A stretch of DNA of 64,000 nucleotides from Candidatus Methylophosphatis roskildensis (GCA_016708905.1 JADJEV010000001.1:620001-684000), one strand, 5' to 3'; positions 44,367-53,992 are shown, numbered from the stretch's first letter. Numbers and translations: made by a program. Notes: generated by a model not told the origin, from the sequence alone.

Positions 44367-45725
44367 TCACTTCTTCTTGACCGGCCGCTTCCAGTCGGAG
44401 ATGGTGACCTGCCTGGCCCGAGACAAGGTCAGCTCTCCGGCGGGTGCATCGCTGGTCAACGTGGTGCCTGCGCCCAGCGTCGCGCCACGCCCAACCCGGA
44501 CAGGTGCGACCAGTTGAGTATCCGACCCGATGAATACGTCATCCTCGATTACCGTGCGGAATTTGTTGGCGCCATCGTAATTGCAAGTGATGGTGCCAGC
44601 GCCGACGTTTACCTTGCTGCCAATGTCAGCATCGCCAACGTACGACAAATGGTTGGCTTTCGAGTGGTCGGCGATCACGCTGTTCTTGACCTCGACGAAA
44701 TTGCCCAGATGTACGTCGTTGCCCAGACGGCAACCCGGCCGCATGCGCGCGTACGGCCCGATCTGACAGCCCTTGCCGATTTCCGAGTTCTCGAGATGGG
44801 AAAACGGATTGATGACGGTGCCCGTGCCGACCACCACGTCGCGCAGCACGCAGTGTGACGAGACCTTCACGTGGTCGCCCAGTTCGACGTGCCCTTCGAA
44901 GACGCAATTGACGTCGATTTCGACGTCGCGCCCGCAAACCAAATCGCCCCGAATGTCGATGCGCGCCGGGTCGATCAGCGTCACACCGTCTTCAAGCAGC
45001 TGGTCGGCGAGGTCGCGCTGATGAATTCGCTCGAGCTCCGCGAGCTGCACCTTGCTGTTAACGCCGAGGGTTTCCCATTCGTGATCAGGTTGCGTAGTGA
45101 CGACCTCCACGCCATCTGCGACGGCCAGGCCGACAATGTCGGTCAAGTAGTACTCGCCCTGCGAGTTGTGGTTGCGGATCCGCTCGAGCCATCCGCGCAG
45201 ACGCGCGACCGGCGCAACGAGAATCCCGGTATTGATCTCGTGAACGCGCAGTTGTTCCGGGTTTGCATCCTTCTGCTCGACGATATGCTGCACGCGCCCC
45301 GCATCATCACGGATGATGCGACCGTAGCCGGTCGGATCCTTGGCCTCGACGGTTAGCAGGGCGAGCCGCTCGCTTCCCGCAGCAGCCGTCAATCGAACCA
45401 GCGTGGCTTCTAAAATCAGCGGCACATCGCCATAGAGCACCAGAACCGTGCCGGTCTCGGAGAGATGGGGAAGCGCCTGCTGCACGGCATGGCCGGTGCC
45501 AAGTTGAGGCTCCTGTTTGGCCCAGGCGATCGCCGGATCTGGGAACGCTTCGCGTACGCGTTCGCCGCCGTGCCCGTGCACGACGCAAATCCGCGCGCGC
45601 GCAACCGCGCGCGCGGCTGCGAGCACGTGGCCCAGCAGGGGCTTGCCGGCAAGCGGCTGCAGCACCTTCGGCAAATCGGAACGCATACGCTTGCCTTGTC
45701 CGGCAGCGAGAATGACAACCTGCAT
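44367..45725 (-). CDS. glmU: Bifunctional GlcN-1-P acetyltransferase / GlcNAc-1-P uridylyltransferase
   Basis: GlmU performs the last two steps to UDP-GlcNAc. The N-terminal pyrophosphorylase domain opens MQVVILAAGQGKRMRSDLPKVL; the C-terminal left-handed beta-helix shows GTVINPFSHLENSEIGKGC, GPYARMRPGCRLGNDVHLGNFVEVKNS and CNYDGANKFRT. ATG 45725 was chosen over TTG 45743 since the nucleotide-binding motif normally begins within a few residues of the start. It sits first in a glmU-glmS operon, an arrangement common in proteobacteria; GlmM is not in the window. Confidence 0.97.
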   Translation of the reverse strand: MQVVILAAGQGKRMRSDLPKVLQPLAGKPLLGHVLAAARAVARARICVVHGHGGERVREAFPDPAIAWAKQEPQLGTGHAVQQALPHLSETGTVLVLYGDVPLILEATLVRLTAAAGSERLALLTVEAKDPTGYGRIIRDDAGRVQHIVEQKDANPEQLRVHEINTGILVAPVARLRGWLERIRNHNSQGEYYLTDIVGLAVADGVEVVTTQPDHEWETLGVNSKVQLAELERIHQRDLADQLLEDGVTLIDPARIDIRGDLVCGRDVEIDVNCVFEGHVELGDHVKVSSHCVLRDVVVGTGTVINPFSHLENSEIGKGCQIGPYARMRPGCRLGNDVHLGNFVEVKNSVIADHSKANHLSYVGDADIGSKVNVGAGTITCNYDGANKFRTVIEDDVFIGSDTQLVAPVRVGRGATLGAGTTLTSDAPAGELTLSRARQVTISDWKRPVKKK

Positions 45726-45883
45726 CTGGGCGGGCGCGCGCAATGCGCGGAGGGAGCTGACTGAAGGCGGATTTTATCATGCAGCCGGTGTGCGGCCAGG
45801 AAGCACGGCACGGATTGACCTGCATCATCCGCACGGCACGATTGCGGGCATACAATGCGATGAACATCAGGGAGCCGTGCCAG

Positions 45884-47302
45884 ATGCTTGAAGTGCAACC
45901 CCATTACATTCAGAACGTAACCTTCGAAGAGATCGAACTCGGCGCTTCGGCGCAGTTGGTTCGCACGCTTCGCCCGGAGGACATCCATCTGTTCGCGGCG
46001 ATGTCCGGCGACGTGAATCCGACCCACGTCGATGTTGAATACGCGCGATCCAGCGAGTTTCGCGAGGTGGTGGCGCACGGCATGTGGAGCGGCACACTGA
46101 TTTCCACCCTGCTGGGAACCGAGTATCCCGGACCGGGCACCGTCTACGTCGGGCAGACGCTGCGTTTCCATCGCCCGGTAACCATTGGCGACACCATCAC
46201 CGTGACGATCACGGTAAGCCAGAAGTTCACCCACAATCACCACGTCCTGTTCGATTGCATGGCGGTCAACCAGGACAACATGAAAGTCATATCTGGTACG
46301 GCCGAAGTGCTGGCGCCGATCGAAAAGATCAAGCGTCTGCGCATGTCGCTGCCGGCTGTGACGATCTCGGACAAGCAACTGCGCTACCGACACCTGCTGT
46401 CAGCCGCCAGCGGCCTGTCGCCGATCCCCATTGCCGTTGCCCACCCTTGCGACGCGGAGTCTCTGCGTGGCGCGTTGACGGCTCGCGATCTGGGGCTGGT
46501 GATCCCGGTGCTGGTCGGCCCGGAGAAAAGGATTCGCGCGCTGGCCGAGGAGCTCGAGCTCGACCTGGCAGGTGTCAAGATCGTTGACCAGCCGCATAGC
46601 CACGCAGCGGCGGCCCGCGCGGTACAGCTCGCGCATCGAGGCGACGTCGATGCTGTCATGAAGGGCAGTCTGCATACCGACGAGTTGATGAGCGAGGTCG
46701 TCGCCAAGCAAAACGGTCTGCGCACCGCGCGGCGTATCAGCCACGTATTCATCGCCGACGTACCGACTTATCCGCGCCCGCTGCTGATCACGGACGCCGC
46801 GATCAACATCGAACCGTTGCTCGACGACAAGGTTGATATTGTCCAGAACGCGATCGACCTCGCGCTCATGATGGGCATTGCCGAGCCCAAGGTTGCAATT
46901 CTGGCGGCGGTGGAGACGGTGAACTCGAAGATGCGCTCGACCATCGACGCCGCTGCACTGTGCAAGATGGCCGATCGCGGGCAGATTCACGGCGGACTAC
47001 TCGACGGCCCGCTGGCTTTCGACAACGCGGTATCGCTGGTTGCGGCCAAGACCAAGGGGATCATTTCCGGTGTCGCGGGTCGGGCAGACATTCTGCTAGT
47101 ACCCGACATCGAGGCCGGTAACATGGTTGCCAAGCAACTCGAGTATCTGGCCGATGCACTGATGGCCGGCGTGGTGCTGGGCACGCGCGTGCCCATCGTG
47201 CTGACCAGTCGGGCGGATTCGGCCGAGACGCGCGCCGCATCCTGCGCGATCGCGCAGTTGATCGCGCACAAAACGCCCCGCCACCGCGGCCCACAGGAAT
47301 AG
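45884..47302 (+). CDS. MaoC-like hydratase / phosphate acetyltransferase fusion
   Basis: 472 residues. The N-terminal 150 form a hot-dog MaoC domain (LFAAMSGDVNPTHVDVEYA, with the catalytic Asp-His pair, and VYVGQTLRFHRPVTIGD). The rest is a PTA_PTB domain (RGDVDAVMKGSLHTDELMSEV, LLDGPLAFDNAVS, GRADILLVPDIEAGNMV). Databases call this a bifunctional enoyl-CoA hydratase/phosphate acetyltransferase; substrates are unproven. I chose ATG 45884 because CAGGGAG lies nine bases upstream; the frame is open to 45779. It is divergent from glmU and may link acyl-CoA and acyl-phosphate pools. Confidence 0.9.
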   Translation: MLEVQPHYIQNVTFEEIELGASAQLVRTLRPEDIHLFAAMSGDVNPTHVDVEYARSSEFREVVAHGMWSGTLISTLLGTEYPGPGTVYVGQTLRFHRPVTIGDTITVTITVSQKFTHNHHVLFDCMAVNQDNMKVISGTAEVLAPIEKIKRLRMSLPAVTISDKQLRYRHLLSAASGLSPIPIAVAHPCDAESLRGALTARDLGLVIPVLVGPEKRIRALAEELELDLAGVKIVDQPHSHAAAARAVQLAHRGDVDAVMKGSLHTDELMSEVVAKQNGLRTARRISHVFIADVPTYPRPLLITDAAINIEPLLDDKVDIVQNAIDLALMMGIAEPKVAILAAVETVNSKMRSTIDAAALCKMADRGQIHGGLLDGPLAFDNAVSLVAAKTKGIISGVAGRADILLVPDIEAGNMVAKQLEYLADALMAGVVLGTRVPIVLTSRADSAETRAASCAIAQLIAHKTPRHRGPQE

Positions 47303-47316
47303 GGCTGGCGAACCCG

Positions 47317-47847
47317 ATGCCCGGAATCCGGCGATTTTCGAGTGCAGTCGTTCTGCTGCTGGCGGTCAGCGCGTCGGCCGAGGTCTACCGCTGGGTCGAC
47401 GAGCGTGGGGTTGTCAACTACGGCAGCCGACCTCCGCCGGGCAGCAAAGCGAAACCGGTCAGCGCGGACGACAGCCGGGTCAGCGTCGTGCCCGCGCCGG
47501 CAAAGCCCGCCGCAACCGCCCCCGCTTCCGCCGAGCAAACAGCCTTGCGCGATCGCCTCGGCAGACTTGAATCGCAGCTCGAAGAAGAGCGCCGCCTGCG
47601 CGCGCTGGCGCAGGCAGCGGAAGCCGACCAGCTCGCCCGGGCGCGTGCCGACTGCGAGGCCCAGCGCAGGCTCGACTGCGAGGCCGACCCCTACGGGCGC
47701 AACCAGCCGACAGTGATCGTCGGCCCGGTGCGCCGGCCTATCATCGTCAAGCCGCACCGTCCCCCAGGGCACCGGCCTGGTCAGGACGCGCTGCAGCGCG
47801 AACCTTCTGCACCGATGACGTCAACCGTTCCGCACCGGCGCCAATGA
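47317..47847 (+). CDS. DUF4124-domain exported protein
   Basis: 176 residues. A signal peptide (IRRFSSAVVLLLAVSASA) is followed by EVYRWVDERGVVNYGSRPPPG, the DUF4124 signature, then a Pro/Ala-rich linker, a short coiled coil (LRDRLGRLESQLEEERRLRALAQ) and a basic Pro-rich tail. Probably periplasmic. The function is unknown for the family. It follows the MaoC-PTA gene by 14 bases and may be cotranscribed. Confidence 0.85.
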   Translation: MPGIRRFSSAVVLLLAVSASAEVYRWVDERGVVNYGSRPPPGSKAKPVSADDSRVSVVPAPAKPAATAPASAEQTALRDRLGRLESQLEEERRLRALAQAAEADQLARARADCEAQRRLDCEADPYGRNQPTVIVGPVRRPIIVKPHRPPGHRPGQDALQREPSAPMTSTVPHRRQ

Positions 47848-47878
47848 ATCGGGGCCCGCGCCTGTTTGGGTAGAATCC

Positions 47879-48013
47879 ATGCTTTTGGCCAGATCGCTGC
47901 CGCCGACCCCACGGGAAACGGAATGGAAAGCCAATCCTCCAATTCGCCGCAAGCGCGGGCTGACGCTGCGCAAGCGGCCGGGCGAGCACGGCGAATTCAA
48001 TAGCTGGGAGTGA
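47879..48013 (+). CDS. Possible small basic protein
   Basis: A 44-codon frame (MLLARSLPPTPRETEWKANP, then a basic RRKRGLTLRKRPGEHGEFN stretch) fills most of the 206-base gap between the DUF4124 and methyltransferase genes. There is no clear ribosome binding site and I do not recognise it; chance is possible in high-GC DNA. Confidence 0.3.
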   Translation: MLLARSLPPTPRETEWKANPPIRRKRGLTLRKRPGEHGEFNSWE

Positions 48014-48053
48014 TTCGCCGACAGCGATCTACGCCGGAGCCCCATCGACATCG

Positions 48054-48791
48054 ATGCCGCCTGCACTGAAAGCGCTCGTTGCCCAGCTCGTCGGGTTCGG
48101 CCTGATGGCGGCGACCCTCGTCTTCGGCCTGATGCCGGCAGATCAGCCGCTCGCACTGATGGTCTTTCAAGGCGGTGTCGCGGCGGCAGCGTCGCTTGCG
48201 TTGCGCGCCGACAACTGGTGGATACCGATACACCTGGCTTTCGGGCCCGCGCTGCTGTTTGCCGCGCGACTCGGCCTCCACCCGGGCTGGTACCTCGGCG
48301 CCTTCGTGCTGCTGCTGCTGATCTACGGATCGAGCTTTCGGACCCAGGTACCGCTGTTCCTGTCCAACCGCGAGACCGCGCGAGTGGTGGCTGACCTCCT
48401 GCCGGTTGATCGATCAGTCCGTCTGCTCGATCTGGGTAGCGGCACCGGCGGCCTGCTGAGGATCCTCGCTGCCGCCCATCCGCAATCGCAATTCGTCGGC
48501 ATCGAAAGCGCGTTCCTTCCCTACCTGATCTCCCGCTTGGCGACGCAGGCACAGCCTAACTGCGTGATTCACCGGGCAGACTTCTGGGTTTCGAAGTTCG
48601 GCGAGTTCGACGTGGTCTACGCATTCCTTTCGCCGGTACCGATGCCCCGACTGTGGCGCAAGCTGAATGTCGAGTTGAAGCGCGGCAGCCTGCTGATCGC
48701 CAACAGCTTTCCGGTTCCCACGGTGACGCCCGAGCGCGTGGTCGATGTCGGCGATCGCCGCGGCACACGCCTCTATCTCTACCGGATCTGA
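48054..48791 (+). CDS. Membrane-linked class I SAM-dependent methyltransferase-like protein
   Basis: 245 residues. The first 95 hold about four hydrophobic segments (LVAQLVGFGLMAATLVFGLM, ALMVFQGGVAAAASLAL, WIPIHLAFGPALLFAARL, WYLGAFVLLLLIYG). A Rossmann methyltransferase domain follows, with motif I VRLLDLGSGTGGLLRIL and the acidic loop FVGIESAF. The C-terminus (GSLLIANSFPVP, YLYRI) matches fused membrane/methyltransferase proteins of unknown substrate. Because the N-terminus is embedded, a lipid or membrane-protein substrate is a fair guess, not evidence. Confidence 0.75.
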   Translation: MPPALKALVAQLVGFGLMAATLVFGLMPADQPLALMVFQGGVAAAASLALRADNWWIPIHLAFGPALLFAARLGLHPGWYLGAFVLLLLIYGSSFRTQVPLFLSNRETARVVADLLPVDRSVRLLDLGSGTGGLLRILAAAHPQSQFVGIESAFLPYLISRLATQAQPNCVIHRADFWVSKFGEFDVVYAFLSPVPMPRLWRKLNVELKRGSLLIANSFPVPTVTPERVVDVGDRRGTRLYLYRI

Positions 48792-48874
48792 ATCGCCGGA
48801 TGGCCGGAATTCCGGGTCCGGCGCCCGACTGTCACCGGGTGACGTGTCATCGAGCGCTGGTGGCTACGCGCCTG

Positions 48875-49510
48875 CTAGATCTTCAGTCCGAGGCGCGCCG
48901 CGACGAGCACCGCCTGAGAACGGCTGGTGACGCCGAGGCTGCGAAGGATTTTCGAAACATGGACCTTGACCGTGCCCTCGGTGAGGCCCAAGGACTGACC
49001 GATCTCACGATTGCTCAGGCCCTGCACGAGCAGATTGAATACCCGTCGTTGACCGACCGTCAGGTCGAGGTCTTTCGCGTCCGTGGATGGCGCTGATCCC
49101 TCGCGGCGCCCGCCCTCCCCGTCGATACAGTCCGGGACAAACACGCCGCCTGCCAGTACTGCACGCACCGCATCGAGCAACACGTAAGAGGGGCTCGACT
49201 TGGCGACGAAACCGTTGGCCCCGGCCTGGATCGCGCGCCTGACGGTGCCCGGGTCTTCGAGCGCGGAGACGACGATAACCGGCAGCATCGGATAGCGCCC
49301 GCGCACGGTGAGAAGCAGCAACAGGCCGTTCACGTCGGGCAGAAGCAGATCCAGCAGCACCAGATCGAGATCGCGTTCACCCTCGATCAGGGCGAGCGCG
49401 TCGCCCGCGTTGCTGGCTTCGAGCAGGTCGGCGCGGCGATCGAGGCTGCGAAGGGTCAGGACCAAGCCCTCGCGTACCAGCGCATGGTCTTCAACCACCA
49501 GGAGCTTCAA
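48875..49510 (-). CDS. LuxR/NarL-type response regulator (A)
   Basis: About 211 residues: receiver domain (KLLVVEDHALVREGLVL, phosphate-accepting Asp in LDLVLLDLLLPDVNG, Lys in NGFVAKSS), then a C-terminal HTH (LTVGQRRVFNLLVQGLSNREIGQSLGLTEGTVKVH). The open frame starts upstream at 49627, but TTG 49510 has GGAGG seven bases before it and begins right at the receiver fold, so I prefer it. It is divergent from response regulator B and convergent with the methyltransferase. Its kinase may be the hybrid kinase at 52172. Confidence 0.87.
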   Translation of the reverse strand: MKLLVVEDHALVREGLVLTLRSLDRRADLLEASNAGDALALIEGERDLDLVLLDLLLPDVNGLLLLLTVRGRYPMLPVIVVSALEDPGTVRRAIQAGANGFVAKSSPSYVLLDAVRAVLAGGVFVPDCIDGEGGRREGSAPSTDAKDLDLTVGQRRVFNLLVQGLSNREIGQSLGLTEGTVKVHVSKILRSLGVTSRSQAVLVAARLGLKI

Positions 49511-49893
49511 GATTGGGCCTCCGTCGGCAACGAGTCTCCGAGCTGCCGTGCCCGGTACATCTTGGTGGATCGCATCGAACGACAACGTAACCAGTGGTTG
49601 TGCGACTTGTATGGTAGTCCTGGACACACGCGTCTTTGTGGCAAGAGGTTAAACGCCGGCTATGACCTACAGCCTAGGCGAAATGGAGGATGGCACCTGC
49701 TGACCGGGGGCTAGCATTGACGCCAGCATTGCACTGCGTCCGCCCATCCGCCACGTAGGAGGAAATGGACTGCTTTCCCCAACCACATGCGTCGTCACAG
49801 GCGCGGACGGGCTTCGGCTATACTCGGCTTTCGACCACGTTCTGCGCCGACAGAGCGGGCACGCCGCAGTCCGAAATGGGGGTCAGCGCGGAA

Positions 49894-50574
49894 ATGAAAA
49901 TCCTGATAGTCGATGATCATCCGCTCATCCGCGAAGCCGTGCGGCACGTGCTGGTCCAGCTCGATCGAGACGTACAGGTATTCGACGCGGACGACTGCGC
50001 GGCGGCAGCCGACCAGATTCTCGCGCATCAGGATCTCGACCTGGTGCTGCTCGACCTGTCGCTTCCGGGCTCCAGCGGGCTTTCCGCGCTCGAATCGCTA
50101 CGCGAACAGTTTCCCGCCGTACCCGTCGTCGTGCTGTCCGCGCGCGACGATCCGGGCGTCGTGGTCGGCGCGCTCGATGCCGGCGCCATGGGCTTCATCC
50201 CGAAGACCTCCTCCAACGAATTGATGATCTCGGCGCTGCGGCTGGTCTTTTCGGGCGGCGTTTACGTGCCGCCGCAGGCGATTTCGGGCGGATCGCACGA
50301 TGATCCCGCGGGGTTCGCCCAGATCCCGGAAGCGCTTCCGACCGGTATGAACCCCTCGGATATCGGCCTCACCGAGCGGCAGTCCGAAGTGCTGGCTCTC
50401 TTGCTGCAAGGCAAGCCGAACAAGGTGATATGCCGTGCGCTCAATCTGGCCGAGGGCACGGTGAAGATCCATGTCACCGCGATTCTCAAGGCACTCGGCG
50501 CCTCCAATCGCACCCAGGCCGTCATCGCCGCCAGCCGCTTGGGGCTGCGCGTCGGAAACCTGATGGATTCCTGA
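49894..50574 (+). CDS. LuxR/NarL-type response regulator (B)
   Basis: 226 residues from ATG 49894 (MKILIVDDHPLIREAVRHVL). The receiver has the Asp in LDLVLLDLSLPGSSGLSALE and the Lys in MGFIPKTSSN; the DNA-binding domain is LTERQSEVLALLLQGKPNKVICRALNLAEGTVKIH. The open frame extends up to 49765 with no better start. It is similar to regulator A, so they are probably paralogues. A radical SAM gene and a hybrid kinase follow on the same strand. Confidence 0.9.
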   Translation: MKILIVDDHPLIREAVRHVLVQLDRDVQVFDADDCAAAADQILAHQDLDLVLLDLSLPGSSGLSALESLREQFPAVPVVVLSARDDPGVVVGALDAGAMGFIPKTSSNELMISALRLVFSGGVYVPPQAISGGSHDDPAGFAQIPEALPTGMNPSDIGLTERQSEVLALLLQGKPNKVICRALNLAEGTVKIHVTAILKALGASNRTQAVIAASRLGLRVGNLMDS

Positions 50575-50618
50575 AGTATTGCCGGGCAACCGGCAAAAAC
50601 TTGAATCGGGAGGTGGCG

Positions 50619-52175
50619 GTGCGCATCGGCATCGTGTCGGTCTTTGTTGACTACCATCGCCGCGGCCGTCGAAACGCGCTCGCGCTGCAGCCGCAGATCG
50701 GTCCGCTGCTGGCAGGGCTTCTACCCGCCGACGCGCAAATCGAGGTCATCAACGAGACCTCGCAGGCCCTCGACTTCCGGCGTCACTACGATCTGCTGTT
50801 CATCTCGGCACTGCATTCCGATCTCGATCGGGCGCGTCAGATCTCCCACTACTACCGTCGCCGCGGCACCGCCACCGTGTTCGGCGGTTCGCTCGCCAGC
50901 AGCTATCCGCTACTCGTGCAAGCCTATTTCGATTCTGTCGTAATCGGCGACCCGGAGAGCACGGTTCCCCAGTTGTATCGCGATTTCTGCGAGCACCGGC
51001 TCAAGCCCCTGTATCGCAGTGGTCCGTATCGTGCCGATTCGGTCGCAACGCCGAGATTCGGCCTGCTGGCCGGGCGCGCGCCGCTCGGCTTCGCCCTCGA
51101 GGCCAGCCGTGGCTGCCCCTACGCCTGCGAATTCTGCGTGTTGTCGGGGCTGGGCACGCGCTACGAAACTCGGTCGGTCGGGCAGGTGATCGATGATATT
51201 CGCCACGGCCAGGCACAACTGGCGAGCTGCGGCCACAGACTGCGCCACCGGCTGGTCGGCTTCACCGACAACAACCTCGGCGGCAGCCTGGGCTTTCTGC
51301 GCGAACTGTGTGACGCACTCAAGCCGATGAAGCTGCGCTGGTATTGCGCGGTGACCTTCAACGTGATCGCCAACCGCGAACTGGTGCGCGCCATGAGCGA
51401 TGCCGGCTGCATCTGCGTCTTCGTCGGCCTCGAGAGCTTTAATCCGGCCGCGCTGGCCGACATGCACAAATACCAGAACGTTGCTCACAAGACGCGCGCC
51501 GCGATCGACTGCTGCCGCGAGCACGGCATGCTGGTGATTTCGGGGTTGATGCTGTCACCGCAGATCGACACGCTCGATTACATCGAGCGTCTGCCCACCC
51601 TGGTGCGCGATGCCGGGCTGCATGTCCCGACCTTCCTGTGCTTCGAATCGCCGATTCCCGGCACCCCTCATTTCAAGCGTCTGGCCGCCGAGGATGGCGC
51701 CTTTCTGCCCAACGCCCTGTTGCGCGATTTCACCGGCTACACGCTGGTGACACGTCCGCGACACGCCGGCGTCGCGGAATTCCTCGACGCCTACCGCAAA
51801 GCCTGCGGCGAGATCTTCTCGATCGGCAATCGCCTGCGCAAACTGGCCGATGACACGCCGCGATTCCTGAGCGCCGGCCGGCCCGGCGCCGCGGTGGTCG
51901 ATGCTCTCGACATGATCGGGCTGCAAGGAGTCTTTCCGCCGCCCGCCTCGCGCAGCTTGATCGCCGGCAGCGACACCGCGCCGCCGGAGCGGGTGCCCCT
52001 GACCGACGCCGATTTCGATTCCGCGGCCGAGCGCGCCGCCATCCTCGAACCGATGGCGGTTACAGATGCGCACGGCAAGGTGTTGCCGCAGTGGCTTCAC
52101 TCACAGCAGCCGTTTGCCGAGCCGGCTGAAGCTAAGGCTGGCCGGCGCCGGTCACTGAAACTCGTCGCGGCATGA
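50619..52175 (+). CDS. Radical SAM protein with N-terminal cobalamin-binding-like domain
   Basis: 518 residues. The first 130 look like a B12-binding-type fold (VRIGIVSVFVDYH, FISALHSDLDRARQISHYYR, TATVFGGSLASSYP), but the DxHxxG cobalamin motif is not obvious, so B12 binding is unproven. The iron-sulfur motif is C166-PYA-C170-EF-C173, followed by VGFTDNNLGGSLGFLREL and VFVGLESFNPAALADMHKYQN. GTG 50619 was chosen with CGGGAGG upstream. It overlaps the kinase gene by 4 bases (ATGA). The substrate is unknown; coupling to a kinase suggests a signalling-related or regulated product. Confidence 0.8.
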   Translation: MRIGIVSVFVDYHRRGRRNALALQPQIGPLLAGLLPADAQIEVINETSQALDFRRHYDLLFISALHSDLDRARQISHYYRRRGTATVFGGSLASSYPLLVQAYFDSVVIGDPESTVPQLYRDFCEHRLKPLYRSGPYRADSVATPRFGLLAGRAPLGFALEASRGCPYACEFCVLSGLGTRYETRSVGQVIDDIRHGQAQLASCGHRLRHRLVGFTDNNLGGSLGFLRELCDALKPMKLRWYCAVTFNVIANRELVRAMSDAGCICVFVGLESFNPAALADMHKYQNVAHKTRAAIDCCREHGMLVISGLMLSPQIDTLDYIERLPTLVRDAGLHVPTFLCFESPIPGTPHFKRLAAEDGAFLPNALLRDFTGYTLVTRPRHAGVAEFLDAYRKACGEIFSIGNRLRKLADDTPRFLSAGRPGAAVVDALDMIGLQGVFPPPASRSLIAGSDTAPPERVPLTDADFDSAAERAAILEPMAVTDAHGKVLPQWLHSQQPFAEPAEAKAGRRRSLKLVAA

Positions 52176-53992
52176 GCACGCTCGTCGATTCCGAAAAGCT
52201 CCCGAGCAATCAGCGCCCAACCCGCGCGTTGCGTGTGCGCGCCGAACAGATCGCCGCCGTCTACAGCAACTCCCCGACCACGACCATCGGCTCGCTGACC
52301 GCGGGCGCTTCGCTGGTCGTCATGTTGTGGAGCGTGATCGATCACCGCCTGTTGCTCGGGTGGTTCGTTGCGCTGGTCCTGCATCAGGGCTTCAGGGTGT
52401 ATGACTTCATCGCCTGGCGCCGTGCCAAGCCGGCAGCCGAACAGATGGAACGCTGGGGTCGACGTTATTGGCTGGCGACCCTGAGCGCCGGATTGATCTG
52501 GGGTGCTGCCAGTTGGTTTCTCGTGGTGCCCGGCTCGCCGCCACATCAGACCGTGTTGGCCATGTTCATGATCGCGATTGCCGGCGTCTCGATCGGTGGG
52601 CTGTCGGCGTTCTGGAAGGGCTTCATCACCCTGATCCTGCTGATGCTGCTGCCGCTGCTGGTCCGCCTGCTGGTCGAGGGCTCGAGCACGAGCAACTGGC
52701 TGGCCGCCGTCGTCGCCATCGCGCTCGGCGTCGCGCTGGCATTCGGGCGCACGCTGCACAAGGTCATCGTCGAGTCCTTCGACAAGCGCTTCGAGAATGT
52801 CGATCTGGTCGAAGAGCTGTCTCGGCAGAAGGCCATTTCCGAGCAGGCCCGCGCCCAGGCCGAAGCCGCCAACCGGGCCAAGACGCAGTTTTTCGCCGCA
52901 GCCAGCCACGACCTGCGGCAGCCGCTGCACGCCCTCGGGCTGTTTGCCAGCGCGCTGTCGGACAAGATCAAGGAGCCCGACGTCCTCAACGTCGTGCACA
53001 GCATCAACAGCTCGGTCGGCGCGCTCGAAGGGCTGTTCAACGAGCTCCTCGACATCTCGAAGATCGACGCCGGGGCGATTCAGGCGGTGCCGCAGCCGGT
53101 GTCGCTGGGCAAGCTGTTCAACCGGCTGCGCCTCGATTTCCACGCGGAAGCCTACGACAAGGGGCTGCGGCTGTCGATTCGCCCGAACGACTTCTGGGTG
53201 CGCAGTGACCCGGTGTTGCTCGAACGTATCGTCCGCAATTTGCTGACCAACGCCCTGCGCTACACGCGCCATGGCGGCGTGCTGGTCGCGGCACGGCGGC
53301 GCGGCGGCACCGTTTCGATCGAGGTGTGGGACAGCGGCATCGGCATTCCGGCAGAGCAGCAGGAACAGATCTTCGACGAATTCGTCCAGCTCGCCAATCC
53401 CGAGCGCTCATCGAAGAAGGGACTCGGCCTCGGCCTGTCGATCGTCCGGCGGCTGTGTTCCCTGCTCGGACATCCGCTCGAGCTGCGCTCGGTCGTCGGA
53501 CGCGGAACCGTATTCCGGCTCAATGCCGCCGGCGACGTCGCGCCGCCAGTCGAGCAGATGAACCGACGGGCCGCCGAGCGGGCGCCCGGCAGTCTCGATG
53601 GCATCGTCATCGCAGTGATCGACGACGAAGAGGCGATCGTCGAAGGCATGCGCGTGCTGCTCTCTGGCTGGGGCGCCCACGTTGTCGGCGGCCCGGCGGG
53701 CGATGTGGTGCTCGAAAAGCTCGCGGCGGACAAGCTGACGCCTGCCCTCGCGATCGTGGATTTCCGGCTGCAGAACGACCTCACCGGTCTCGACGTGATC
53801 GCCCAGTTGCGCGCGCGCTTCGGCAATGAGTTGCCCGCAGTTCTTGTCACCGGCAGCACGGCCCCGGAACACATCGAAGAAGCCAAGCAGCACGACCTGC
53901 ATCTGCTGCTCAAGCCGGTGATGCCGGCCAAGCTGCGCACGCTGATCAACTTCAAGCTGCAGCAGCGGCTGTCGGTGCCGCGCACCGCCTAG
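52172..53992 (+). CDS. Hybrid sensor histidine kinase/response regulator
   Basis: 606 residues. About six membrane segments occupy residues 40-195. A coiled linker (RQKAISEQARAQAEAANRAK) leads to the phospho-accepting His246 in FFAAASHDLRQPLHALGLF, then the ATPase domain (NLLTNALRYT, VWDSGIGIP, GLGLGLSIVRRLC), and a C-terminal receiver (IAVIDDEEAIVEGM, Asp in ALAIVDFRLQNDLTG). Such kinases pass phosphate through the receiver or to separate NarL-type regulators; the two regulators nearby are obvious candidates. No extracellular sensor domain is seen, so the signal may be sensed in the membrane. Confidence 0.92.
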   Translation: MSTLVDSEKLPSNQRPTRALRVRAEQIAAVYSNSPTTTIGSLTAGASLVVMLWSVIDHRLLLGWFVALVLHQGFRVYDFIAWRRAKPAAEQMERWGRRYWLATLSAGLIWGAASWFLVVPGSPPHQTVLAMFMIAIAGVSIGGLSAFWKGFITLILLMLLPLLVRLLVEGSSTSNWLAAVVAIALGVALAFGRTLHKVIVESFDKRFENVDLVEELSRQKAISEQARAQAEAANRAKTQFFAAASHDLRQPLHALGLFASALSDKIKEPDVLNVVHSINSSVGALEGLFNELLDISKIDAGAIQAVPQPVSLGKLFNRLRLDFHAEAYDKGLRLSIRPNDFWVRSDPVLLERIVRNLLTNALRYTRHGGVLVAARRRGGTVSIEVWDSGIGIPAEQQEQIFDEFVQLANPERSSKKGLGLGLSIVRRLCSLLGHPLELRSVVGRGTVFRLNAAGDVAPPVEQMNRRAAERAPGSLDGIVIAVIDDEEAIVEGMRVLLSGWGAHVVGGPAGDVVLEKLAADKLTPALAIVDFRLQNDLTGLDVIAQLRARFGNELPAVLVTGSTAPEHIEEAKQHDLHLLLKPVMPAKLRTLINFKLQQRLSVPRTA

